In this document: positions 1-8,649 of the stretch, one piece after another | Layout: every line of letters starts with the position of its first letter | Position numbering within the stretch: position 1 is the first letter of the stretch | Origin: Fibrobacterota bacterium | GTDB lineage: Bacteria > Fibrobacterota > Chitinivibrionia > Chitinivibrionales > Chitinispirillaceae | Length of the DNA: 64,000 bases | Direction: 5' to 3' | Assembly: GCA_023436205.1 (NCBI GenBank) | Contig: JAEZKC010000071.1 | Coordinates: 1-64,000 of the forward strand | Position numbers and translations under genes: made by a program | The notes under the pieces: model-generated | What the model saw: only the letters and a program-made list of their open reading frames with translations | What the model was told of the DNA's origin: nothing | Databases searched by the model: none

Positions 1-83
1 GTCAAGAATTATTCGCACATTCTTTTAAGTTAACCTTTAGAATCAGTATTTGTTATCTCCTCTATCTACTTTCTATTCAGTAT

Positions 84-154
84 ACCCTTACGATCAATGG
101 TACCGACTCTCTCCCCCGGGGGAGAGAATCGGTACCATTGATCTAATTAAGGGT
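84..154. terminator. Large two-part inverted repeat at the end of the Rhs operon
   Basis: Positions 92-117 and 118-143 form a palindrome of 26-bp arms with one mismatch and no loop, centred on CCCCCGGGGG. An outer stem pairs ACCCTTA (84-90) with TAAGGGT (148-154). It overlaps the TAA stop of the gene ending at 147. It probably acts as transcript end or 3' stabiliser of the minus-strand operon. It lacks a clean U-tract, so classic intrinsic termination is uncertain. Confidence 0.55.
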
Positions 155-581
155 TTCTCGAATCGATATACATAGTTAATATTAAATGAACAGGATTTGT
201 GGTCATTATGGGGGCTAAATCAGCTGGGGGGTCTTCATTACATTCTTTAAATGTGAACGCAATCCGTGTTGAATTTTTATTTTGTATATAATTTAACACT
301 TGGGCAACAATATAATCAGCTTTTGGGCTACCATCAATAGGATGATAAAACCAATAATCTGAAGCTTCATCCCAAGCATGTATTATTAAAATATCACCAG
401 CTACACTTCCATTTCCATTTAAATATCGTGCATTCCAAGACGGATAGTTGATCCAAAATTGAATATTAGAATTTTCAGAACTAACAAATCCCATAGGGTT
501 ATTATTACACATCATTTGCAGCGAAAATGAACTCCCTACTGTAAGGACCACAATTATTACCGCCAATTGAAAGTTTTTCAT
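147..581 (-). CDS. Small secreted protein, last gene of the Rhs-like operon
   Basis: The protein has 144 residues. The first ~20 form a signal peptide (MKNF, then a hydrophobic run ending SSFS), so it is exported. The mature part is rich in Trp, Tyr, Asn and Asp and contains a Cys near residue 25 and another near 114; I recognise no family. An AAGGATG ribosome site lies just before the ATG. It follows the 2137-aa gene by 54 bp on the same strand and ends inside a long hairpin, which suggests it is the last cistron. It could be an accessory to the shell protein; function unknown. Confidence 0.7.
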   Translation of the reverse strand: MKNFQLAVIIVVLTVGSSFSLQMMCNNNPMGFVSSENSNIQFWINYPSWNARYLNGNGSVAGDILIIHAWDEASDYWFYHPIDGSPKADYIVAQVLNYIQNKNSTRIAFTFKECNEDPPADLAPIMTTNPVHLILTMYIDSRNP

Positions 582-635
582 AATTCATCCTTTTCTAATT
601 GAAATTATATAACAATAGGCTGTTTCAAGCTAATT

Positions 636-3600
636 TTAGTAAGCATTTCGATTTAGAAATATCGCAAACGGATGCTTTTTCTTAATCTTAAATAACGCAT
701 CATTATCAATTAACATCAAGCTATTTACAATCTGACCATTTACATCAAATGGCACAGCTCTAATTCTACACCGATCAGAAGTCCTTACATTATTTGTCTG
801 ATCAAATGGAAGTGGAAAATTCGTTGGACGCCACACGAAATATCCAACATTTGCCAATGAGTTAGCACCAGGTATAGTTTCCCAAGTTTCTCCATCATCA
901 TACGACAGTTCAAGTCTTACCCAAGCTATTGCTGCATTATCAATTTTAATTTTGATACGGTGGTAACCCCATATCCAGACGATTTCTTGCACTGGCAATT
1001 GAACGAGAAAATCCTCTGTTCTAAAACTCCATTTAGGGCTTGTTATCTGGTTATCATCAATGTCTTTTGCCTTAATTTGCCAATAATATACTGTACCATT
1101 TTTAAGCGTAAAAGGGATATCATACGTCAGAGATGAGACGGTTGTCATTTCAAGATTATTCGGATCTGTACCAAAATAAACATCATATGTAACAACATCC
1201 CCATCCAAGTCTCCACCTTTCCACTTTAATTGACCATTTAAAATTGGGACACCAATTGCCCCATTTATTGGAGAAACTGCAACTGGCATATTCGGTAATG
1301 TTTTAATAATGAAGCTATGATCTGAAGCATCACTTTCTTCTCCAATTTTAACCCGAATCACTTTTGTGCCAACAGCATTTTTGGGAATAATCCAATCGAA
1401 ACTGTGTACACCTGGGTAACAATGCACATTTGTAATTTCATTTTGGAAAAGATCTGATCCATCGGCTTTTTCATAGTATATACTAACAACACCTTCATCT
1501 CTATTCATCCACTGTATCTTCAGATTCTCCTTTTCAGTATACGTTGCATTCTCATTAGGCGTAATCAGCTGAATGAGCTTATCTCCAAAGTACAGATCAC
1601 TTTGTAAACTATATTCAATTTTTTGGACAATTATTTTGTAATGAGGATCATTTGTTGCCAAATCCAGATTAAGTTTTTCAATAAGCACGGGTCTCCCCAA
1701 GTCATCATAACTCAATTTATTCCCGGGCTTATTATTTGAATCAATGGAAATTATCGGCAAATTCAATCTATTATCATAATAAGTTGTATTAACAAAAGCA
1801 TCATTTGGTGAGAAACGAATATCATCGATATAAATAGTAGCGTTTTGATTATTGCCATTTCCGAATGGAGTACCAACCCATGCTAAAGCATATTGGTAAC
1901 CATCGTTCCAGTCTTCATCGTTTATATCAGTCGTTGATGGGACAGATAGCTTACAATAGTACCAATCACCATACTGAACTACTGTCATTTCACCTGTACT
2001 AGCTATTTCAGGCTCTGTATTTGATATTGATAACGGCCATGTTGCACCATTATCGGAACTTTTAAAGTAACTAACTCCCATAATTTTATTTTTTAAAAGA
2101 GGAACGGTTTGAGGAGAACTACCCCCAGTTACAACCGGTTTAACCCATGCAGACAACTCGTAATCTTTATTTCTCTCCAATTTAAAAACGCGAGTTGGGC
2201 CATATGCATTTGTTACTTTTAAACCCATATTTCCGAAATGTTTAGCTTCATTACAAATTGTGGACACATTAGTTAAATTTATTTCGTTCGAATTGTTCTT
2301 ATACCAACCATTTTCTTTATCAAAGTACCCACTTTCGTTCTCATCATAATCGCAAGTGAAAACTCCACACTCTTTAAACGATGCACCATTCACAACACCT
2401 GCAGCCCCGTTCATCCTTGGCCTAAAAATTGTTGTTGATTTAATATTAGGCACTATCATTGTTTCTCTTGATCGTAGGAACCGGTCAACTCCAATAGTTT
2501 CATCCCGCTTTAGCCAATTAGTAGAACTCTCCTGAGGCCAAGTGAAAATCGGTCCACCAGTCCAATTTTGGGATATTGCCAGGAATGTCCGTTTCTGGGT
2601 TATCGGTAAGTTAGTTGTATTAATCTGATCAAATGCATAAGTAAAAGCATTAGAAGCAGTAATAAGATCAGAATGATCATAAAGATCATCTATACAACTA
2701 AACGCTCCATCATATGCTGTTACGAATGATCCACCAGGTAAAAGGAATGTATTTTTTTCAATTATTTCATCAACAATCGATGCATTTTCAATCATATATG
2801 CAGAAAGATTTGCACTTGTTTTCGTCAATCCTGAACCAGTTTGTTTATTCAGCACCGGCTGCCCGGTACGTGCATCGAATAGTTTAAATTCAGTTTGTGA
2901 AGTCAAGCCATCAATGGTTTCTTTTTTCTTGATTAAAAACGGGGAACAGATTGAAATATCTGTTATGGCACTTACAGGATAGCTATTAGTTCCGTTGACA
3001 TATTTTTCTTCCAACCTTAACAACCGTTCCCTTGTGACTCCAAGCGGCTTAACCTCACTACCTAAATCGATTTCAGAAGTACCATCAATTAGAACACCGC
3101 TGTATTTTTCATCTCCTATTTTAGCAATATCTTCACCAAAACCATAGACATATTCTGTTGAAGAGATTGGATTAATCTTATCTGTATTTGAGTAGTAATT
3201 TTCTATTTTGGGATTACCAATAATGCCAGTTTTATCCACGATGGACAAAATTCTTGGATCATTTTGAGTTGCATCTGATATGGTATTTGTAAAAAGTGTT
3301 TTTCCGTTTGTTAAATCTTGCGAGGTATAATTAATGTATTCAGTAACTCCTGAAATACTATTCCCATCAGAATCCTCATTCTGAATTTGTACTATCGGGT
3401 AGTAAACACGCTTTAAACCAGTTGCAAGATCCGGTCTTCTGTAGATTTGAAACGGGAAGTTAGACATTGTACGCCATTGAGCATCCACATTGAGTCCACC
3501 AACAGCAGTGAGTTTGATTCTAGATATATATACATTTCCAGTTGCGGTCATTGTAAAAGAAGACAGCTGGGTATTTCTTAATATATTTTTATAATCAGGA

Positions 3601-6600
3601 TCAAAGTCTTGCTGACAATACCAGTCGATTGTAGCCTTGTGGAGCAATGAATGGCCACCTATATGCTCTGTTGTAGCCGGCAGGGAATATGATCTTCCAT
3701 CTATGATGAGATCACAATCATTTTCTGCCCAGTACTCAATGTCAAGATCGTATCTACCTTTGGTAAAAGCTGGTATTTCAATGAAACTTTCCGAGTTTAT
3801 ACATTTACGACTCAAATGTCTTTTGATGAATTTAGTATTTTTGATTTTGGGTATACGGTCATCGTACTCTAAAGGACCACCATCTTCAGTTGCACGACTC
3901 ACAATAGCTTCGCATCCATTACAGGGATTAGGATACAGGTTTAAACGGTCGCCATAGTCTGCGTGCTCAGCTATCAGATTAATATTCCAGCTATTGTTGA
4001 ATGGAGTACCTGGTCTTATATAGAAAAAATCTTCGCAGCCAGTCTTTTCACTGTAAATCCGGACACTATCAGAAATTCGATAATCTCCGACACAACTTAA
4101 GCTTCGTCTAGGGCTATAATCATAGTGTAAATCATTGTTTCTTATCAGATTTAGGCTAAATTGATTTTCTGTACACCCATTATAGCTGTATGAAGAAACT
4201 ATATCATAGTAGCTTACCTCATCTGGTAAATTATGGGCCCCCTCCCAATAATGGTAGAATTTATAATCAGTCAAGTAAGCACGAAATGGGTGTTGTGATG
4301 GCAAATAATCCATATAATATGATACACCACTATAAAAGGGTATTTGCATCTGACCCTGATACGTTTCTGATGTAAAGACAGGTGGTGGAAAGTCTTTATC
4401 CGGCAATATCCCAATTGTTCCTTCTACCGGGTAATTATATTTCATTGTTAGAGTATTACCCACTTTAGGATTCGTCACAATTTTGGAGACTCGAATATCT
4501 TCTCCCCAGAATGTTCGGTTATCTTTTACAACATAAATCTTCTTTAAACCTGATTTGGTAAAAACCTGATTACCACTGACCTTGTACTTACCATACGGAG
4601 GACGAGTATCCAGTGTGATTGTTTTACCATTAATTCCTGTTATAATGTATGAATAATCATTACACGTAACAGTAACTATATTCTGTGTTGTTCCGTCTAT
4701 ATAAGTTCCCTGGAATTCAAGAAAGCATATACCACCCAACTTTGTATTTTCTGCAATATTTTCATTTACAGTAATATTTTTATTGTCATCGAAACCATTT
4801 GTTGCAACAGTATACACATCATAGTACCCGTGGTTATTACTCTCATCATACCGCAATGAACCATTATTATAACATGGTTCATTCTTCACCATTTCAAGCA
4901 TTGTTCCTGCAGCTGATTTTACTCTATCCCTCTCGTAGTAAAATTCTGTTTCAGCCCCCTCTGGCGTAGTAATTTTTGACAAATTCCATACCAGTCCTTT
5001 TTGTGATTCTTCTGTAACAGTGTTGTTTACAAAGCCCCACGCGTCAAGTTTGTCAGCACCTGAGTTAAAAAGATAACCTGTCTCCTGGTAATCAAAAATG
5101 TAAGGCGAAAAGTATTCACTCTGCGCATTCAACTCTAAGAGAGCAAGTGTAAGTCTTCCGTTACCATCAGCTGCAGAGTTTAAACTACCTTTTCCCAATG
5201 AATAGTTATAATGAAGTTTGATTTTTCTGTATGGCTCTTTTTGGAAATCAGTAATGTTTTTTAATGACTGCATCCCTTTAATATCTGGGCAATCTGATTT
5301 AGAATAGAACTGAATTTCTTGTAAAAATTTAGAATCTCTTTTAAACTTTTTGCCTGATTCAAATTCACTCCAATTACTAACGGAAGGGGTTTTGGGATAT
5401 TTATTCTCAGTTGAAGAACCAGTTCTGTAATCAACACCTTTTCCATCAGCTCGGATTCCAGTTTTGAAATAAATAAAATCAGAAGGGGTTTCGACTGAAT
5501 GTAAATAAGTTATCTCCTGTAAGCCGAATTGCGTACTATATTGTTTCGGTCCCTGACTACAAGCTGCAGTCCTGAATGCACTCGCAATATTTGATTCATC
5601 ATCCCCATATGGGTCTCTCCAAGCCTGTATTGCTTTATCTATTTTTTCCCCATGGTCATCCAAGTTGGAGTACTCATATCGAATCGCCACCCAAGCACCA
5701 AGATCCCCTTCATGAGGCAGCAGTTTTTCCTCTTGTGACCAACTGTTATCATATGTTTTCTTGAGATAATCGGGCCCTGTAATAGCTGTAAGAAGCCAAG
5801 TTGTAGCATAAGCGCTCAACTCTTCACGAATACTTCCATCAGAATAGTTGGCTCCGTAATTTGCAGGTAATTCACTCAATTTGGATGGTAGTGTAGAAGT
5901 GGAATAGGATATTTTCTGGTGATTATATAAAGCTTTGGTGAACCAGAACACAGTTCCATCCTGCTTTACAATTATAAACCCCCCGATTTTGTCCCGGTTG
6001 TCCCATAGTGGAATGATTCTGGTTCCATTTATATTCTTAGCACCACCATTGATATCGGTATGTATGTTTCTTATATTGTCCGAACCGGCATAAGTCATAC
6101 CAGGGTTGTCTACTGCATTCAATACACCCTCATTTATCATCTTGAAAACGAATCCATTTTTAAAATCAGGTGAAAACTTTACAGATGATTTGTTCCACAA
6201 ATCAGCAGCAGCAATACTGCCCGTTCCTGATATTTTACCTAACGAACCGTCTTTACTTTGATCTTCGGAGTAGAATGTTTTCGTAGAATTATAAGTAAAA
6301 GCTTTGAAACTACCATTGAGACCGGGAGCTGAAACTACAAATAAATCCTGTGCTGGCATATTGAAATCATTGTATTTGAGATATTCTAAACTCCTGATGT
6401 TTGTTGCATAGTCAGGAGCACGTGTGCACTTTGTCATATCAGAAAATGATGGATGTGAATATTGCCATGAACCTGAACTATTCATTATATCACGAAGAAT
6501 CGGGTTGTAAGTATCCACTTTATAAAGCATATCTGCCGGCGCTTGATATAGAAAACCGGTGGCATTTCGATCGAACATTTTTGAGAAATCTACACCGGCA

Positions 6601-7049
6601 CTTATGCGCATTGCCTGTGAATATGCCCCGTTTGAAAACGTCAAAGGAAAACCGTTTGCCAGCCCGTTTTGAAAAACAAAACCCGAATAAGCTGGCGGAG
6701 TCTGAATCAGATTATTTACAGCGTCATCCCGGTAATCATCAGGGAAACCTACAGTAACCCGGGTGATCGAACCGATATTAAATGACCACCCAAGGCCTAC
6801 CCACGAAGCTTCTTGTTCATAACGTATACCTGCAGAATAAACAAGGGACATATCTAAATTAAAAGCTCCGGGAGTTTTAATTGAGCCTAAATCTATGGAA
6901 TAATTCAGGTCCCCGGTTGAAGAATTGACAAAGTCCTTTCCCGCAGGTTTGTTTATAAATTCCAATTGGCCGATATTGCTAGCGTTAGCAAATAGATTAT
7001 TTGCAAAAACTAAAAATAGTAAATATGAATATTTTTTCAAATAGAACAC
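636..7049 (-). CDS. Giant secreted SpvB/Rhs-like shell protein
   Basis: The protein has 2137 residues, with a GTG start preceded by AGGAG at good spacing and a signal peptide (residues 1-23). Residues ~35-100 carry the SpvB/TcB-type signature (STGDLNYSI, then YSAGIRYEQEASWVGLGW and SITRVTVGFPDD), which opens the beta-shell of Tc toxin B components and Bacteroidota Rhs proteins. The middle is a long beta-rich region. Around 1650-1760 is a carbohydrate-binding-like jelly-roll segment, followed by a YD-like stretch (TYYDNRLNLP, YDDLGRPV). The C-terminus has an Ig-like segment and a fibronectin type III domain (near 1930-2010). It lies downstream of the split Rhs toxin genes and is probably cotranscribed. 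Inference: an outer shell or carrier for the toxin, or a surface adhesin. No toxin domain is seen at its own C-terminus. Confidence 0.8.
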   Translation of the reverse strand: MFYLKKYSYLLFLVFANNLFANASNIGQLEFINKPAGKDFVNSSTGDLNYSIDLGSIKTPGAFNLDMSLVYSAGIRYEQEASWVGLGWSFNIGSITRVTVGFPDDYRDDAVNNLIQTPPAYSGFVFQNGLANGFPLTFSNGAYSQAMRISAGVDFSKMFDRNATGFLYQAPADMLYKVDTYNPILRDIMNSSGSWQYSHPSFSDMTKCTRAPDYATNIRSLEYLKYNDFNMPAQDLFVVSAPGLNGSFKAFTYNSTKTFYSEDQSKDGSLGKISGTGSIAAADLWNKSSVKFSPDFKNGFVFKMINEGVLNAVDNPGMTYAGSDNIRNIHTDINGGAKNINGTRIIPLWDNRDKIGGFIIVKQDGTVFWFTKALYNHQKISYSTSTLPSKLSELPANYGANYSDGSIREELSAYATTWLLTAITGPDYLKKTYDNSWSQEEKLLPHEGDLGAWVAIRYEYSNLDDHGEKIDKAIQAWRDPYGDDESNIASAFRTAACSQGPKQYSTQFGLQEITYLHSVETPSDFIYFKTGIRADGKGVDYRTGSSTENKYPKTPSVSNWSEFESGKKFKRDSKFLQEIQFYSKSDCPDIKGMQSLKNITDFQKEPYRKIKLHYNYSLGKGSLNSAADGNGRLTLALLELNAQSEYFSPYIFDYQETGYLFNSGADKLDAWGFVNNTVTEESQKGLVWNLSKITTPEGAETEFYYERDRVKSAAGTMLEMVKNEPCYNNGSLRYDESNNHGYYDVYTVATNGFDDNKNITVNENIAENTKLGGICFLEFQGTYIDGTTQNIVTVTCNDYSYIITGINGKTITLDTRPPYGKYKVSGNQVFTKSGLKKIYVVKDNRTFWGEDIRVSKIVTNPKVGNTLTMKYNYPVEGTIGILPDKDFPPPVFTSETYQGQMQIPFYSGVSYYMDYLPSQHPFRAYLTDYKFYHYWEGAHNLPDEVSYYDIVSSYSYNGCTENQFSLNLIRNNDLHYDYSPRRSLSCVGDYRISDSVRIYSEKTGCEDFFYIRPGTPFNNSWNINLIAEHADYGDRLNLYPNPCNGCEAIVSRATEDGGPLEYDDRIPKIKNTKFIKRHLSRKCINSESFIEIPAFTKGRYDLDIEYWAENDCDLIIDGRSYSLPATTEHIGGHSLLHKATIDWYCQQDFDPDYKNILRNTQLSSFTMTATGNVYISRIKLTAVGGLNVDAQWRTMSNFPFQIYRRPDLATGLKRVYYPIVQIQNEDSDGNSISGVTEYINYTSQDLTNGKTLFTNTISDATQNDPRILSIVDKTGIIGNPKIENYYSNTDKINPISSTEYVYGFGEDIAKIGDEKYSGVLIDGTSEIDLGSEVKPLGVTRERLLRLEEKYVNGTNSYPVSAITDISICSPFLIKKKETIDGLTSQTEFKLFDARTGQPVLNKQTGSGLTKTSANLSAYMIENASIVDEIIEKNTFLLPGGSFVTAYDGAFSCIDDLYDHSDLITASNAFTYAFDQINTTNLPITQKRTFLAISQNWTGGPIFTWPQESSTNWLKRDETIGVDRFLRSRETMIVPNIKSTTIFRPRMNGAAGVVNGASFKECGVFTCDYDENESGYFDKENGWYKNNSNEINLTNVSTICNEAKHFGNMGLKVTNAYGPTRVFKLERNKDYELSAWVKPVVTGGSSPQTVPLLKNKIMGVSYFKSSDNGATWPLSISNTEPEIASTGEMTVVQYGDWYYCKLSVPSTTDINDEDWNDGYQYALAWVGTPFGNGNNQNATIYIDDIRFSPNDAFVNTTYYDNRLNLPIISIDSNNKPGNKLSYDDLGRPVLIEKLNLDLATNDPHYKIIVQKIEYSLQSDLYFGDKLIQLITPNENATYTEKENLKIQWMNRDEGVVSIYYEKADGSDLFQNEITNVHCYPGVHSFDWIIPKNAVGTKVIRVKIGEESDASDHSFIIKTLPNMPVAVSPINGAIGVPILNGQLKWKGGDLDGDVVTYDVYFGTDPNNLEMTTVSSLTYDIPFTLKNGTVYYWQIKAKDIDDNQITSPKWSFRTEDFLVQLPVQEIVWIWGYHRIKIKIDNAAIAWVRLELSYDDGETWETIPGANSLANVGYFVWRPTNFPLPFDQTNNVRTSDRCRIRAVPFDVNGQIVNSLMLIDNDALFKIKKKHPFAIFLNRNAY

Positions 7050-7241
7050 AAATTACTCCTGAATAGGGACTATACGGATGCCGTTTTATGATTAAAGATG
7101 CTTTCCAAACATTCTACCCTTATTGGTTTTTGCACCAAATCACTTAGAAAATCTCACACAAAATGCTGCAGCAGTGCTTTTGCATAATAAAACTCTTTTA
7201 GAAAATAAATAACAGCCCCCGAATATAAATGCCATCATAGT

Positions 7242-7877
7242 TCAAGTATCAAGCGGTGTATCAACCCAGTCTTCTGGGGTAATCAACCACTCGAGTGCAT
7301 GCCTTCTTTCAATTATCACATATGGTTTAAGTGCTGTTGGCAGCTTTTTTCCAGAATGACTAGCTTCTACAATAGCCCAGTGTAGACAATAAGCCAAATC
7401 GCATTTCTGCAAGATTTCTTTCGTTGTCCGTAATTTTAAAGATTTTCGGAACAGACTAGCACTTTGCATTTTTTTTAGATCTGGAAACATTGATACGAAA
7501 CGATTATCACAATCCTTCAAAAAGTCAAGAGTATTTACAATAGATAGTGCCCAACCAAGTGCCCACATACCTTCGATTTGCATCATGAAAATTTCAGTGG
7601 ATCCGTTACCAGTTTCCAAAAACCTTTTCTCTGTTTCTGTCAAGTAACCAATAATACTCTCATCACTTAGCCACTGTATGGCTTTTTGTCTATCAAAGCC
7701 ATATGCGGCTGCGGCTAGGGCATGCATTACCAGTATACGGGAGGCTACTTCAAAAACAGACTTTGTAGTTTCAGGTTCATCCAGCAGCGGCAGTGAATAG
7801 GGAACACTAATTCCCATCTTCTTGGCTGATTCAATAGACACATTTCTGATGGAATTAGTTTCCATAATGAAGCCCAT
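7242..7877 (-). CDS. DUF4272 family protein, probable immunity protein
   Basis: The protein has 211 residues and no signal peptide, so it is cytoplasmic. Family features of DUF4272 are visible: an N-terminal SIESAKKMGI segment, the helical EVASRILVMHALAAAAYG and ALGWAL segments, DLAYCLHWAIVEA, and the ERRHALEWL then DT C-terminus. The start overlaps the 3' end of the nuclease-toxin gene by 23 bp (ATG at 7877; a second ATG at 7865 is also possible), so translation is coupled. DUF4272 has no proven biochemical activity that I know of. Position directly after a variable Rhs C-terminus is the usual place of an immunity gene, so I infer that it neutralises the WHH nuclease domain in the producing cell. 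Confidence 0.75.
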   Translation of the reverse strand: MGFIMETNSIRNVSIESAKKMGISVPYSLPLLDEPETTKSVFEVASRILVMHALAAAAYGFDRQKAIQWLSDESIIGYLTETEKRFLETGNGSTEIFMMQIEGMWALGWALSIVNTLDFLKDCDNRFVSMFPDLKKMQSASLFRKSLKLRTTKEILQKCDLAYCLHWAIVEASHSGKKLPTALKPYVIIERRHALEWLITPEDWVDTPLDT

Positions 7878-8649
7878 ATCCTCCGATTCTATATTTATGA
7901 AGAACCTCTTGAAGTAAAGGGTTAGTATGTTCAGTCTCCCGAAGTAAATACATTATACCTATTCTATCCGATGGATGATGCCACACAGTTCCAGGTGGAT
8001 TCCTCAAGTTTCGACCTGATTGCATGTGAGACAAAACATCTGCTCCTAATTGCTCATTCAGCAGTACAGTAAGCTCAGGGCTACTTTGTAATTGACTTGC
8101 AAGGTATTTATTTGCCGAAGCACGATGAGCCGAACGGCTCACTCCAGTTATAGGTGCTTCGAAAAGAGTTTCATACACTCTTAAGTTATTTGAGACATCA
8201 AACACATCCTCACCAACTTTTAAAGCATCATCAGCAAATCTCAACGCATCATCAAGATACTGAACCCCTTTAGTTCCTTTAACAGGCAAACTAAGAGGAA
8301 CAAAAGTGGTTGCGATATCAAAAGTTATTGTTGCTTCAGGATGATCTTCAGCCCAGAGGACTGAGGCATTCCATAAACCTACTTCGTCTGATCTTTGTTT
8401 GAATGGAATAGCAATAGATGGATTGTAGTGAGTAATTTGATTAATAGGCTTAGAGAGGAAGCGTTCTATGTTATCACTCGAATGACCGGCTTCAACACTC
8501 TTTGTATAATAATAACTAGCCAGCACATAACTTACGCTGTAATGATATTCTTCCTCTTCATAACCTTGCCGGAATTCTTGATATTCGTTACAATTTTCCA
8601 GATATTGTTCATTCTCATATTCTTCCTCTGTTGGTTGGAGAACGAACAT
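7855..8649 (-). other. Variable toxin tip region of the Rhs protein
   Basis: This segment encodes everything after the DPTG motif that closes the Rhs core. An acidic Tyr/Glu-rich linker comes first, then a helical part, then the WHH nuclease domain (last ~95 residues). In Rhs systems this is the part that is exchanged between strains with the following immunity gene. Confidence 0.6.
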
